Below, piece by piece: positions 36,949 to 45,835 of a stretch of 64,000 nt of DNA. The DNA is taken from assembly GCA_037379885.1 (NCBI GenBank), contig JARRJC010000005.1:1-64000 (forward strand). Direction: 5' to 3'. The DNA comes from Limibacillus sp. Lineage in GTDB: Bacteria > Pseudomonadota > Alphaproteobacteria > Kiloniellales > CECT-8803. A program made the translations under genes and the position numbers. A model generated the notes under the pieces. It ran no database searches and had not been told where the DNA came from. It worked only from the letters and a program-made list of their open reading frames with translations. How positions within the stretch are numbered: position 1 is the first letter of the stretch; every line of letters starts with the position of its first letter.

Positions 36949-36975
36949 TTCCCGTTTTTTCGAGTTCCCGTTTTT
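36949..36975. repeat. two direct repeats of an 11-mer upstream of hemA
   Basis: TTCCCGTTTTT occurs at 36949-36959 and again at 36965-36975, a 16-base period, 67-93 bases before the hemA ATG. This could be a tandem regulator site in the hemA promoter; simple T-rich sequence makes chance possible. Confidence 0.35.
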
Positions 36976-37018
36976 CAATTTATAGCGCGTCTTCGTCCCC
37001 CATTGGTAGGGGGCAAAG

Positions 37019-37042
37019 CCCACCGGCGCAAAGGCCGGTGGG
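37019..37042 (-). terminator. stem-loop after the aminotransferase gene
   Basis: CCCACCGGC pairs with GCCGGTGGG (nine pairs, six-base loop), 54 bases after the aminotransferase stop on the minus strand. It lacks a U-run, so termination is uncertain. Confidence 0.35.
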
Positions 37043-37095
37043 GCGTTATGCCGCAAGCGCCGTACCGTGCTTGTCCGGCCTCAAGCCTCCCCAAG

Positions 37096-38481
37096 TCAGG
37101 CCGCCATCCCTTCCTGACGCATCCAGGCCAAGGTGTCGTCCAGGGCCGCGCCGAAACGCTCAAGCAGCAGGTCGACCTCGGCTTCGGTGATGATCAGAGG
37201 CGGACAGACGGCGATCGCATCGACCATGTTACGCAGGATCAGGCCATGGTCGCGCACCAGCTTGTCGAAGGCGGCGCCCACCTTGCCCGGCGGGTCGAAG
37301 GGGGCCTTCGTAGCCTTGTCGGCAACGAGCTCCACCGCGGCCACGAGGCCTACGCCGCGTACCTCGCCCACCAGCGGGTGGTCTTCGAAGCGGCGCAGTC
37401 CTTCCTGCAGGCGCGGGGCGACCTTGGCGACGTGGGACAGGATGTCGCGCTCCTCATAGATCTTCAGGGTCTCCAGCGCGACGGCGGCGGCCACCGGGTG
37501 ACCGGAATAGGTGAAGCCGTGCCCGAAAACGCCGATCTTGTTCGAGTTCTCGGCCGTCGCCTTGTAGACCGCGTCGGAGATCAGGACGGCTGAGATCGGC
37601 AGGTAGGAGGAGGAGAGCTGCTTGGCGACCGTCATGATGTCGGGCTGGATGCCGTAGGTCTCGCAGCCGAACATCTTGCCCGTCCGCCCAAAGCCGCAGA
37701 TCACCTCGTCGGCCACCACCAGCACGTCATACTTCCGGCAAACCTTCTGGATCTTCTCCCAGTAGGTAGCCGGCGGGACGATCACGCCGCCGGCGCCCAT
37801 CACCGGTTCGCCGATGAAGGCGGCCACGGTTTCAGGACCCTCGGCCAGGATCATGCGTTCCAAAGACTCAGCGCAGCGCGTGGCGAAGTCCTCTTCGCTC
37901 TCGCCGGGTTCGGCGAAGCGGTAGTGGTGCGGGCAGTCCGTGTGCAGGATGTTGGCGATCGGCAGATCGAAGTCGCGGTGGTTGTTGGGCAGGCCGGTCA
38001 TGGAGGCGGAGGCCACCGTGACGCCATGATAGGCCTTGATCCGGCTGATGATCTTCTTCTTTTCCGGGCGGCCCAGCGCGTTGTTGTAGAACCAGACGAA
38101 CTTCACCACGGTGTCGTTGGCCTCGGAGCCCGAGTTGGCGAAGAAGACATGTTCCAGCCCCTCCGGCGCCATCGCCGTCAGCCGTTCGGCCAGATCGATG
38201 GCCGGGCCGTGGCTCTTGTGCGCGAAGGAGTGATAGAAGGGCAGCTTGCGCATCTGGTCGGCGGCGGCCTGCACCAGCCGCTCTTCGCCGAACCCGAGCG
38301 AGGCGCACCAGAGGCCCGCCATGCCCTCGATGTAGTGCTTGCCTTCGCTGTCGGTGACGAAGACGCCCTTGCCCTCTTCGATGACCAGAGGGCCGTCCTT
38401 CTCGTGCTTGACCCAATTGGTATAGGGGTGGAGGACATGGGCGATGTCCCGCATCGCCAGGGAATTCGACCGCTCGCTCAT
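37096..38481 (-). CDS. class III aminotransferase, putrescine/omega-amino-acid:pyruvate type
   Basis: The 461-residue PLP enzyme has PLP lysine K287 in DIMTVAKQLSSSYLPISAV, with ANSGSEANDTVVKFVWFYNN, AYHGVTVASASMTGLP, IGEPVMGAGGVIVPP and VVADEVICGFGRTGKMFG. HGFTYSGHPVAAAVALE and the WYNN-type segment are characteristic of the SpuC-like putrescine:pyruvate and beta-alanine:pyruvate aminotransferases. The likely reaction removes an amino group from putrescine or a similar omega-amine, feeding the gamma-aminobutyrate route. The polyamine-type transporter downstream on the same strand supports this. Taurine or beta-alanine are alternatives. Confidence 0.85.
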   Translation of the reverse strand: MSERSNSLAMRDIAHVLHPYTNWVKHEKDGPLVIEEGKGVFVTDSEGKHYIEGMAGLWCASLGFGEERLVQAAADQMRKLPFYHSFAHKSHGPAIDLAERLTAMAPEGLEHVFFANSGSEANDTVVKFVWFYNNALGRPEKKKIISRIKAYHGVTVASASMTGLPNNHRDFDLPIANILHTDCPHHYRFAEPGESEEDFATRCAESLERMILAEGPETVAAFIGEPVMGAGGVIVPPATYWEKIQKVCRKYDVLVVADEVICGFGRTGKMFGCETYGIQPDIMTVAKQLSSSYLPISAVLISDAVYKATAENSNKIGVFGHGFTYSGHPVAAAVALETLKIYEERDILSHVAKVAPRLQEGLRRFEDHPLVGEVRGVGLVAAVELVADKATKAPFDPPGKVGAAFDKLVRDHGLILRNMVDAIAVCPPLIITEAEVDLLLERFGAALDDTLAWMRQEGMAA

Positions 38482-38601
38482 GGGCGATGCTCCTATGGAA
38501 AGAGTTTTCTCCTGGCCGGCGGGGCGGGTGTCCTGCCATCGCGCCAGCCAATGGCAAGAGACTATACCCGCGGCAAGCGGCGGGCAAAGGGATAGAAAGC
38601 G

Positions 38602-38629
38602 TTGACAGGAATTGCGGTCCGCTTAGGCT
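38602..38629 (+). promoter_or_regulatory. candidate promoter of the peptide-type binding protein gene
   Basis: A perfect TTGACA (38602-38607), 16 bases, TAGGCT (38624-38629). The leader would be about 125 bases. The same TTG could instead start a 50-codon open frame (38602-38754); both cannot be true. Confidence 0.35.
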
Positions 38630-38754
38630 CAGCGGTCAACCGGTCGGCGCGTTCGCGCCGGCCCGAAAATCAAGATGATCCGCGCTGGCAGGCCTTCTAC
38701 GACAGGCTGATCCAGCGTCCGCGGGAAAGAAGTAGTCTAGTGGGGGAACGGTAA
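38602..38754 (+). CDS. doubtful 50-residue open frame just before the binding protein gene
   Basis: A TTG-started frame of 50 codons ends in TAA six bases before the ATG of the binding protein, in the same frame. Its predicted end region contains DDPRWQAFYDRLIQRPRE, which looks more protein-like than random. There is no good ribosome-binding site, and the start codon coincides with a TTGACA box. It may be a leader peptide, a remnant or chance. Confidence 0.18.
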   Translation: MTGIAVRLGSAVNRSARSRRPENQDDPRWQAFYDRLIQRPRERSSLVGER

Positions 38755-38760
38755 GGACCC

Positions 38761-40347
38761 ATGCGTTGTGTCCTGGCAGTGCTGTGCTTCTGTCTGCTCG
38801 CCGGAGTCGCGCGGCCGGGCATGCTTCATGCCGAGACCCTGCGGTGGATGCAGCAGTCCGACATCCAGACGCTCGACCCTTACGGCAGCAATGAGTCCGC
38901 GACGCTCAACTTCCTCAGCAACGTCTACGAAGGCTTGATCCGCAGGGACCAGGACCTGGTCATCCGGCCCGCTCTCGCCGAAAGTTGGGAGCAGCTATCC
39001 CCGACCCGCTGGCGATTCAATCTGCGCCGCGGAGTGCGCTTTCACAACGGCAACGCCTTTACCGCGGACGATGTGGTCTTCTCCCTGGCGCGCGTGCGCT
39101 CGGAAGGCTCGGACGTCGCCGGGCGCGTGCCGACGGGAACCGAGATCGAGAAGATCGACGACTTCACCGTGGAGTTCACCACCCCGAAAGCCAATCCCAG
39201 GCTGATCGCCGAGTGGGCCTCCTGGTACATCCTCGATCGGGAGTGGGCGGAAGAGCACGGGGCCGAGCAGCCGTCTGCCTTGCCGGAGTCCGCCAGCGCC
39301 TATGCCGCCTTGAACGCGAATGGCACCGGGCCCTTCCGGGTCGTGGAGCGCAGGCCCGGCGAGCGCACCCGCCTTGAGCCTTTCACCGGCTGGTGGGGCG
39401 AGGCGACCCACAACCTGACCGAGGTGATCTTCCTGCCGGAACCCGATGGACAGGCGCGGGTGAAGGCCTTGCTGGAAGGCAAGGCGGACCTGATCCAGCC
39501 GGTTCCCGTCGTGGCCGTGCCGATCGTCAACGACAGCGATGTGGCCTCGGTCATGACCGGGCCGGAGCTGCGCACCATCTTCCTCGGCATGGATCAGGAC
39601 CGTCGCTTGCTGCGCGGATTCGAGCCGCCGCATCCCAACCCTTTCCTGGACCAGCGGGTGCGCGAGGCGGTCTATCTCGCGATCGACGTGGAGCGGATCA
39701 AGAAACGCGTCATGCGCAACCTCTCGACGCCTGCGGCCATGATGATCTCGCCGTTCCTCTACAGGCCTCCCGAGCCGATCAAGCGCCCGGAATACAATCC
39801 TGAGCGGGCCCGCGCGCTGCTGGCTCAGGCCGGGTATGCCAGCGGCCTGGAAGTGCCGCTCGACTGTCCCCGCGACCGCTATCTGAACGACGAGGCGCTC
39901 TGCAACGAGATCGCGGCGATGCTGGGCGAGGTCGGGATCGAGGTGCGGTTGAGGATCCTTCCGAAGAGCGAGTTCTTCGCAAAGGTCCTGGCGCCGGACT
40001 ACGACAGTTCCTTCTATCTCTTCGGCTGGCTGCCGTCCTCCCTGGAGCCCTACAACGTCATTCACAACCTCTTCCTGTGCCGGGAGCCGGGAGCCAGGGG
40101 TCGCGGGCGTTTCAATATCGGCGGCTACTGCAACGAGCAGGTGGACGCCCTGGGCCGCCGCATCGAATCCTCTCTGGACGCGGATGAGCGCTCCGCCATG
40201 ATCGCCGAGGTCTTCCAGCAGGTCGCCCGCGACTGGGCCTACATACCCCTGCACCAGCAGGGCCTCGCCTGGGGTATCGCCAGCGGCGTCGAGGTGCCCC
40301 AGCGCGCCGACGATCAGGTGATGCTCTGGCGCTTGCGCATGAACTGA
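38761..40347 (+). CDS. ABC transporter periplasmic binding protein, peptide/nickel/opine type (SBP_bac_5)
   Basis: The 528-residue protein starts with a signal peptide (MRCVLAVLCFCLLAGVARPG, cleavage near LHAETL) and is a full-length family 5 binding protein: DIQTLDPYGSNESATLNFLSN, YEGLIRRDQDLVIRPALAESW, FNLRRGVRFHNGNAFTADDV and RVREAVYLAIDVERIKKRVM. Members bind oligopeptides, dipeptides, opines, nickel or sugars. Two Opp-type permease genes lie 1.1 kb downstream on the opposite strand and may belong with it; no ATPase genes are nearby. Substrate unknown. Confidence 0.9.
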   Translation: MRCVLAVLCFCLLAGVARPGMLHAETLRWMQQSDIQTLDPYGSNESATLNFLSNVYEGLIRRDQDLVIRPALAESWEQLSPTRWRFNLRRGVRFHNGNAFTADDVVFSLARVRSEGSDVAGRVPTGTEIEKIDDFTVEFTTPKANPRLIAEWASWYILDREWAEEHGAEQPSALPESASAYAALNANGTGPFRVVERRPGERTRLEPFTGWWGEATHNLTEVIFLPEPDGQARVKALLEGKADLIQPVPVVAVPIVNDSDVASVMTGPELRTIFLGMDQDRRLLRGFEPPHPNPFLDQRVREAVYLAIDVERIKKRVMRNLSTPAAMMISPFLYRPPEPIKRPEYNPERARALLAQAGYASGLEVPLDCPRDRYLNDEALCNEIAAMLGEVGIEVRLRILPKSEFFAKVLAPDYDSSFYLFGWLPSSLEPYNVIHNLFLCREPGARGRGRFNIGGYCNEQVDALGRRIESSLDADERSAMIAEVFQQVARDWAYIPLHQQGLAWGIASGVEVPQRADDQVMLWRLRMN

Positions 40348-40459
40348 CGGCGGCGCCTCTCGCTTCCACGAAAGATCACCGGCTTGATCCAGGTCAATGA
40401 GGCCGGGCCTTGCTTGCGTCCATAACTCTCCAAACATAGCGATGGAGGGCGCAAGGATC

Positions 40460-41296
40460 ATGGCGATCAAGGACATACTTCTGCATCTCGACGACTCAAA
40501 GGCCGCCAAGGCGCGCATCGACGCCACCTTGGCGCTGGCCGACGCACAGGGCGCCCACGTAACGGGCCTGGTCGCGGTCGCTGCCCCCTCCATGCCCGGC
40601 TATCTGCGCAACAACCTTCCGCGCGAAGCCCTGGAGGCGCAGGAGAACTTTCTGAACGAAATTTCGACCAACGCCGCCGAGCGGTTCGAGAAGGCCGCCA
40701 AGGCATCCGGCGTCGAATACGAGCTGCGCAGCCTGCGCGCGCCCGACGCCGCCCTCGCCGACGCCATCTCCGTGCAGGCGCGCCACTGCGATCTGGTGGT
40801 GATGGGCCAGGAGGACGAGACCGACTCCGCCAGCCTTTCCCGCGAGGTGGCGGAAGAGGTCTTGCTGGCATCCGGCCGGCCGCTCCTGCTGATCCCCTAT
40901 GTCGGCCTGCAGCGGCCCATCGGGAAGACCGTCGCCATCGCCTGGGACGGCGGGCGCGAGGCCACCCGTGCGGTCAACGACGCCCTGCCGCTGATCCAAG
41001 ACGCGGACAGCGTGGTGATCATGGTCGTCAACAAAGGAAAGCGCGACGAGAGCCGCGACCCCGGCAGCGATATCGCCCGGCACCTGGCGCGTCACGGCGT
41101 GAAGGTGGACGTCCAGCAGCTTCAGGCCAAGGACATCTCCATCGCAGACGCGATCCTGGACCGCATGGCGGACATCGGCGCCGACCTTCTGGTCATGGGC
41201 GGATACGGCCATTCCCGCACGCGCGAACTGGTCTTGGGCGGCGTCACGCTGAAGATCCTTCAGCAAATGACCGCGCCGGTCTTCATGTCGCACTAG
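40460..41296 (+). CDS. tandem-domain universal stress protein
   Basis: The ATG at 40460, after GCAAGGATC, gives 278 residues in two Usp domains. Domain 1 (about 1-145) starts MAIKDILLHLDDSKAA and contains DLVVMGQEDETDS, a degenerate ATP loop. Domain 2 (about 150-278) contains KTVAIAWDGGREATRAVNDA and a better ATP-binding motif LVMGGYGHSRTRELVLGGVT. Proteins of this type are cytosolic and accumulate under starvation or redox stress. It lies between the binding-protein gene and the convergent permeases, with no obvious operon partner. Confidence 0.9.
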   Translation: MAIKDILLHLDDSKAAKARIDATLALADAQGAHVTGLVAVAAPSMPGYLRNNLPREALEAQENFLNEISTNAAERFEKAAKASGVEYELRSLRAPDAALADAISVQARHCDLVVMGQEDETDSASLSREVAEEVLLASGRPLLLIPYVGLQRPIGKTVAIAWDGGREATRAVNDALPLIQDADSVVIMVVNKGKRDESRDPGSDIARHLARHGVKVDVQQLQAKDISIADAILDRMADIGADLLVMGGYGHSRTRELVLGGVTLKILQQMTAPVFMSH

Positions 41297-41449
41297 AGGC
41301 GACGGCCTCTCGCTAGGGGCTCCGCCCCTTCAAAGGAACCTTCTCTCCGGCCCGGCCGCGGCTGGTCACTCCCACGGCCGGTGCTTCCTTGGCCCTGCTT
41401 CCTTCGGCTTCCTCAAAGAAGCCATTCTGGAAGCGGGGCCATTTTTTAA

Positions 41450-42382
41450 TCAGAGGTTCCGCGCCTTGGGATCCAGGGCGTCCTGAAGACCGTCGCCCAG
41501 GAAGTTGAAGGCGATCACCGTCAGGAAGATCAGCAGACCTGGCCAGACCGCGAGTTGGGGGGCGGAGTAGATCAGGTCCTGCGCGCCGGTCAGCATGTTG
41601 CCCCAGGAGGGCAGGGGCGGCTGAATGCCGAGCCCCAGGAAACTCAGAACGCTTTCAAGCAGGATGATGTTGCCGACCGAAAGCGTGGTCGCCACCAGGA
41701 TCGGCGAGGCGCAGTTGGGCAGGATATGACGGCTCATGATCCGCCAGGGCGACGCGCCCAACGCCTCGGCGGCGCGCACGAACTCCCGCTGCTTCAGGCT
41801 GAGCGCCGCGCCGCGCACCAGCCGGGCGACGGTGGTCCAGCCGACCAGCACGATGATCACCACGATGCGCAGCACGTCGCTGCCGCCGCCCGCCGGCAGT
41901 CCCAGCTTTCCGGGATCGATCGCGGCGAAGACGATCAGCAGCGGCAGGATCGGTAGCGCGATGACGCCATCGGTCAGGCGCATCAGAAAGGAGTCGGTCC
42001 AGCCGCCCCGATACCCGGCGAAGATGCCGATCAGACTGCCGAGCGCCATGGCGCCAACCGCCGCGGCCAGGCCGACCAGAAGCGAGACCTGTCCGCCATA
42101 GAGCAGGCGCAGCAGCAGATCGCGCCCCAGTTCGTCGGTGCCGAGCGGATGCTTGGCCGAGGGGCCGGAGGAGCGGTTGAAAAGGTCAACGTCGTCCGGC
42201 CCGAAGCCCAGCCAACCCTCCACGAGCGGCGCCCCGGATACGGCGGCGGCCAGCAGCAGCAGGAAGATCAACGAGCCGACCGCCAGGCGGTGCCGCAGGA
42301 AGCGGCGCAGCAGCAGGCGGCGGGTGGAAAGCCCCGGCTCCAGCGCGGCCTGGGCCTCGGCGGCTAGGTGAAAGTCGCTCAT
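41450..42382 (-). CDS. peptide-type ABC transporter permease (OppC/DppC-like)
   Basis: A 310-residue permease with the OppC_N head (RRFLRHRLAVGSLIFLLLLAA), the family motif KHPLGTDELGRDLLLRLLYGG, about six helices and the coupling loop EFVRAAEALGASPWRIMSRHILPN. It ends FNFLGDGLQDALDPKARNL, the classical DppC tail. It starts 13 bases after the OppB-like stop, as one unit. The ATPase genes (OppD/OppF) usually following are absent; the 150-base gap downstream holds only short GC hairpins. Confidence 0.92.
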   Translation of the reverse strand: MSDFHLAAEAQAALEPGLSTRRLLLRRFLRHRLAVGSLIFLLLLAAAVSGAPLVEGWLGFGPDDVDLFNRSSGPSAKHPLGTDELGRDLLLRLLYGGQVSLLVGLAAAVGAMALGSLIGIFAGYRGGWTDSFLMRLTDGVIALPILPLLIVFAAIDPGKLGLPAGGGSDVLRIVVIIVLVGWTTVARLVRGAALSLKQREFVRAAEALGASPWRIMSRHILPNCASPILVATTLSVGNIILLESVLSFLGLGIQPPLPSWGNMLTGAQDLIYSAPQLAVWPGLLIFLTVIAFNFLGDGLQDALDPKARNL

Positions 42383-42395
42383 GGCCAGGTCCGCA

Positions 42396-43346
42396 TCATC
42401 GGTAGGTGATCCTCGGGTCGAGCCAGGCGTAGGCCAGATCGGCCAGCAGGTTGGCGATGAGGGTGACGGCGGCGGCGAACAGCAGCCCGGCCAGCGCCAG
42501 ATTGTAGTCCGATCCCATGATCGCGTCGTAGATGGTCTTGCCCATGCCGAGCCAGCCGAAGATGGTCTCGGTGATCAGGGCGCCGGAGAAGAGCGTGCCG
42601 AAATTGAGCGCCACGACCGTCACCACCGGGATCATGGCGTTGCGCAGCACGTGCCCCAGAAGGATGCGGCGCTCGGAAAGCCCCTTCGCGGCGGCCGTTC
42701 GCACGTAGTCCTGCCGCGCCGCCTCTGCCACCGAGGCGCGGGTGAAGCGGAGAAAGCCGCCCACGCTGGCGAGCGTCAGGGCCATGACCGGCAGGACCAG
42801 ATAGCGCGCCCGCGCCCACCAGGGATCGCCGCTGTCGCCCATGCCGCTGGCGGGGAGCCAGCCGAGCGTGACGGCGAACAGGAGAATCAGCAGGATCGCG
42901 AGCCAGAAGGGCGGCACGGAGATGCCGGCGAAGGCGAAGAGGTTGACCAACCCGTCGAAGAGACCGTGCCGCCGGGCCGCCGCGATGATCCCGAGCGGCA
43001 GGGCGATGGCGAGCGCCAGCGCCAGCGAGAGCCCCATCAGCAGCACCGAGTTCCACAGGCGCGGGCCCATCAGTTCCAGCACCGGCTGGGAGAAGAGCCG
43101 CGAGTAGCCGAAGTCGCCGTTGAGCGCCTGACCGAGCCAGGCGAGATAGCGCTCGTGGATGGGCCGCTCCAACCCCAGGAGGGCTTTCAGCCGCTGGGCG
43201 TCTTCGGTGGTGAGGTCGGGGTCGGCGTTGATCATCAGGTCGATCGGATCGCCCGGCATCAACCCGATCAGGCCGTAGATGCAAAAGGACAGCAAAAGCA
43301 GCACGAAGATGATCTCCGCGGTTCGCCGCAGCAGGTATCCCGCCAT
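42396..43346 (-). CDS. peptide-type ABC transporter permease (OppB/DppB-like)
   Basis: The ATG at 43346 is preceded by GGAAGGAGAGGC, an excellent ribosome-binding site, giving 316 residues. It shows the DppB opening AGYLLRRTAEIIFVLLLLSF, the PGDPIDLMIN motif, LGLERPIHERYLAWLGQAL with GDFGYSR, and coupling loop DYVRTAAAKGLSERRILLGH. First gene of the two-permease unit, in the opposite orientation to the candidate binding protein at 38761-40347. Confidence 0.92.
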   Translation of the reverse strand: MAGYLLRRTAEIIFVLLLLSFCIYGLIGLMPGDPIDLMINADPDLTTEDAQRLKALLGLERPIHERYLAWLGQALNGDFGYSRLFSQPVLELMGPRLWNSVLLMGLSLALALAIALPLGIIAAARRHGLFDGLVNLFAFAGISVPPFWLAILLILLFAVTLGWLPASGMGDSGDPWWARARYLVLPVMALTLASVGGFLRFTRASVAEAARQDYVRTAAAKGLSERRILLGHVLRNAMIPVVTVVALNFGTLFSGALITETIFGWLGMGKTIYDAIMGSDYNLALAGLLFAAAVTLIANLLADLAYAWLDPRITYR

Positions 43347-43600
43347 GCCTCTCCTTCCACCCTTACACCAGCCCGAAGGCGCGCCGCCCGGCAGCCTGCC
43401 GGCAGGCCCCGGCACCCTGCCGACCGGCAAGGACGGTAGCGCCGTGCGCAGACTTGTAAAAGGGTTGGCTTTCGATACGGGACTGCCGGCCGCCTTGACG
43501 GCGGCGGACCCAACCGTTCGAATGACCTTCTCCCGATGGCGCTTCCCGCCGGGGCCTCGACCCCGGGTGCGCGACTCTTTTCAAGGAACCGAGCCGAAGC

Positions 43601-44515
43601 ATGCAGACAGTCGCTCTCGCCGTCCTGCCGGTCTTTCTGTTGATTTTCCTTGGCAGTCTCGTCGCCAGGCGCGCGCCCTTTGACGCCACCTTCTGGAACG
43701 GCGTGGAGCGGCTCACTTACTTCGTGCTCTTCCCGGCGTTGCTCATCAGTTCCCTGGCGAAGAGCGACCTCGATCTCGGCGAAGTCTTGCCGATGGTGGC
43801 CGCCATCGACGCCGCTATCCTGACCATGGTCCCCATCACCTTGTTGCTGAAGCGCTTCTTGGGCATGAGCGGCCCGGAGTTCGGCTCCTTCCTGCAAGGA
43901 GCGATCCGGATGAACACCTACATCGGCTTCGCCGTCTCCTTCGCGCTCTATGGGTCGGACGGTCTCGCCAAGGCCGCGGTGGCGGTGATCGCCATCGTGC
44001 CGCTGGTCAATGTGCTCTGCGTCACGGCGCTGGTCCGCTTCGGCGACCGGGGCGACGGCAAGCAGCCCCGCGTGCTGCGGGAGCTGGCGCGCAATCCCCT
44101 GATCCTCGGCTGTCTCATCGGCCTTCTGTTGAACGTGAGCGGCATCGGCCTGCCGCCGGTCCTGGGTCCCATGCTGGAGATACTGGGCCGCGCGGCCCTG
44201 GCCTTGGGTCTCCTGGCCGTGGGCGCGGCCCTGGACCTTGAGGCCGCGCGCAGGGGCGGGGCGCTTCTGGGCGTCAGTTCGCTGCTGAAACTGGCCGTCA
44301 TGCCGCTGCTGACCGCCGCCAGTTGCGCGCTGCTGGGTGTGGAGGGGCCGGCTCTGGGCGTGGCGCTGCTCTACAACGGCTTGCCGACGGCCACCTCGGC
44401 CTACATCCTGTCCCGGCAACTCGGGGGCGACTATCGCCTGATGGCCGCGATCACCACCGGCCAGACGGCGCTGTCGATGCTGACCATCCCCCTGGTCCTC
44501 GGTTGGCTTGCCTGA
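43601..44515 (+). CDS. AEC-family transporter (auxin efflux carrier superfamily)
   Basis: A 304-residue membrane protein with about ten helices in the AEC arrangement. It opens VALAVLPVFLLIFLGSLVAR, has LTYFVLFPALLISSLAK, GAIRMNTYIGFAVSFALYG (helix 4 region) and ends in LYNGLPTATSAYILSRQLGGD, the conserved C-terminal motif, then TTGQTALSMLTIPLVLGWL. Bacterial AEC proteins export or import small organic acids; substrate unknown. The CoA-transferase gene begins 44 bases after its stop and may be co-transcribed. Confidence 0.87.
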   Translation: MQTVALAVLPVFLLIFLGSLVARRAPFDATFWNGVERLTYFVLFPALLISSLAKSDLDLGEVLPMVAAIDAAILTMVPITLLLKRFLGMSGPEFGSFLQGAIRMNTYIGFAVSFALYGSDGLAKAAVAVIAIVPLVNVLCVTALVRFGDRGDGKQPRVLRELARNPLILGCLIGLLLNVSGIGLPPVLGPMLEILGRAALALGLLAVGAALDLEAARRGGALLGVSSLLKLAVMPLLTAASCALLGVEGPALGVALLYNGLPTATSAYILSRQLGGDYRLMAAITTGQTALSMLTIPLVLGWLA

Positions 44516-44559
44516 GGGCCGTGCTGGAGAGCTTTGCTGGAGAAGGGAATCGCGACGCC

Positions 44560-45777
44560 ATGACTGCGCCTCTTGAGGGTTTGAGAGTTTTCGACCTGAC
44601 GCGGGTCCTGGCCGGACCGACCTGCACGCAGCTTCTGGCCGACCTGGGCGCCGAGGTCATCAAGATCGAGCGGCCCGGCGAGGGCGACGACACCCGCAAG
44701 TGGGGGCCGCCCTACGTCAAGGACGCGGAGGGCCGGGACAGCGACCTCTCCGCCTACTTCCTCTCCTCGAACCGCAACAAGCTCTCGGTGACCCTCGACA
44801 TCGCCCAGCCGGAAGGACAGGACCTGGCGCGAAAGCTGATCGCTCAATGCGACATCCTGGTGGAGAACTTCAAGACCGGCGGGCTTAAGAAGTACGGCCT
44901 GGACTACGAGGCGGTGAAGGCCGTGCGCCCCGATATCCTCTATTGCTCGATCACCGGTTTCGGCCAGACCGGCCCCTATGCGCCGCGCGCCGGGTACGAT
45001 TATCTGGCCCAGGGCATGGGCGGCATCATGAGCCTGACGGGCGAGCCCGAGGGCGAGCCGATCAAGGTCGGCATCGGCATCGCCGACATCGTCTGCGGCC
45101 TCTACGCCTCCAACGCCATACTGGCGGCGCTGCGCCACCGCGACCGCAGCGGAGAGGGACAGTACATCGACCTCAGCCTCCTGGATTCGCAGGTTGCCTG
45201 GCTGACCTACGAGGCGACCAACTACCTGACCTCAGGCGAGGTGCCCAAGCGCCAAGGCAGCGAGCACCCCAACATCGTGCCCTACCGCGTCATGCCCGCC
45301 TCGGACGGTTACTTCATTCTCGCTGCTGGCAACGACGGTCAGTTCAAACGCTTCTGCGATTTCGCGGGCTGTTCGGAACTGGCGGGCGATCCACGGTTTT
45401 CGACCAACAGCGCGCGCCTGGCCAACCGCCGTGCGCTCTACGATCTGCTGTTCGAGATCACGAAGTCCAAGACCCAGAGCGAATGGGTCGAGGGGTTGAG
45501 TGCTGTGAACGTGCCCTGCGGCCCGGTCAACAACCTGGCGCAAGTCTTCGAGGACCCGCAGGTCATCGCGCGCGGCATGAAGATCGACATGGCGCTGCCG
45601 GACGCGAAGGGCGGCAAGGTATCGCTGGTCAACAACCCCATCCGCTTTTCTAGAACGCCGGTGCGCCTGGACAGCCCGCCGCCGCACCTGGGCCAGCACA
45701 GCGAGCAGGTCCTGAGGGAGCTTCTGAATCTCTCGCCGGAGGCGCTGGCGGCCTTGCGCGACAAGGGGGTCGTCTAG
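44560..45777 (+). CDS. CaiB/BaiF family (class III) CoA-transferase
   Basis: The ATG at 44560 follows GGAGAAGGG and gives 405 residues. Class III features: LRVFDLTRVLAGPTCTQLLADLGAEVIKIE at the start region, DILVENFKTGGLKKYGLDY, CSITGFGQTGPYAPRAGYD and the catalytic aspartate D176 in GIGIADIVCGLYA. These enzymes move CoA between carboxylic acids (for example formate/oxalate, carnitine/crotonobetaine, mesaconate) through an Asp-acyl anhydride. The acid is not identifiable. The neighbouring AEC carrier could supply it. Confidence 0.9.
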   Translation: MTAPLEGLRVFDLTRVLAGPTCTQLLADLGAEVIKIERPGEGDDTRKWGPPYVKDAEGRDSDLSAYFLSSNRNKLSVTLDIAQPEGQDLARKLIAQCDILVENFKTGGLKKYGLDYEAVKAVRPDILYCSITGFGQTGPYAPRAGYDYLAQGMGGIMSLTGEPEGEPIKVGIGIADIVCGLYASNAILAALRHRDRSGEGQYIDLSLLDSQVAWLTYEATNYLTSGEVPKRQGSEHPNIVPYRVMPASDGYFILAAGNDGQFKRFCDFAGCSELAGDPRFSTNSARLANRRALYDLLFEITKSKTQSEWVEGLSAVNVPCGPVNNLAQVFEDPQVIARGMKIDMALPDAKGGKVSLVNNPIRFSRTPVRLDSPPPHLGQHSEQVLRELLNLSPEALAALRDKGVV

Positions 45778-45835
45778 GCCGGAGGCCGCCTTTTCTTGCG
45801 CGACTCGCCCTTCGGTGCCATAAACCCGCTTCGAC

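Noticed and set aside
41297-41449. Possible terminators in the USP-permease gap (AGGGGC-TCC-GCCCCT at 41315-41329 and GGCTTC-N6-GAAGCC at 41406-41423)
   Set aside because: Both stems are only six pairs and neither is followed by a T-run in the needed direction.
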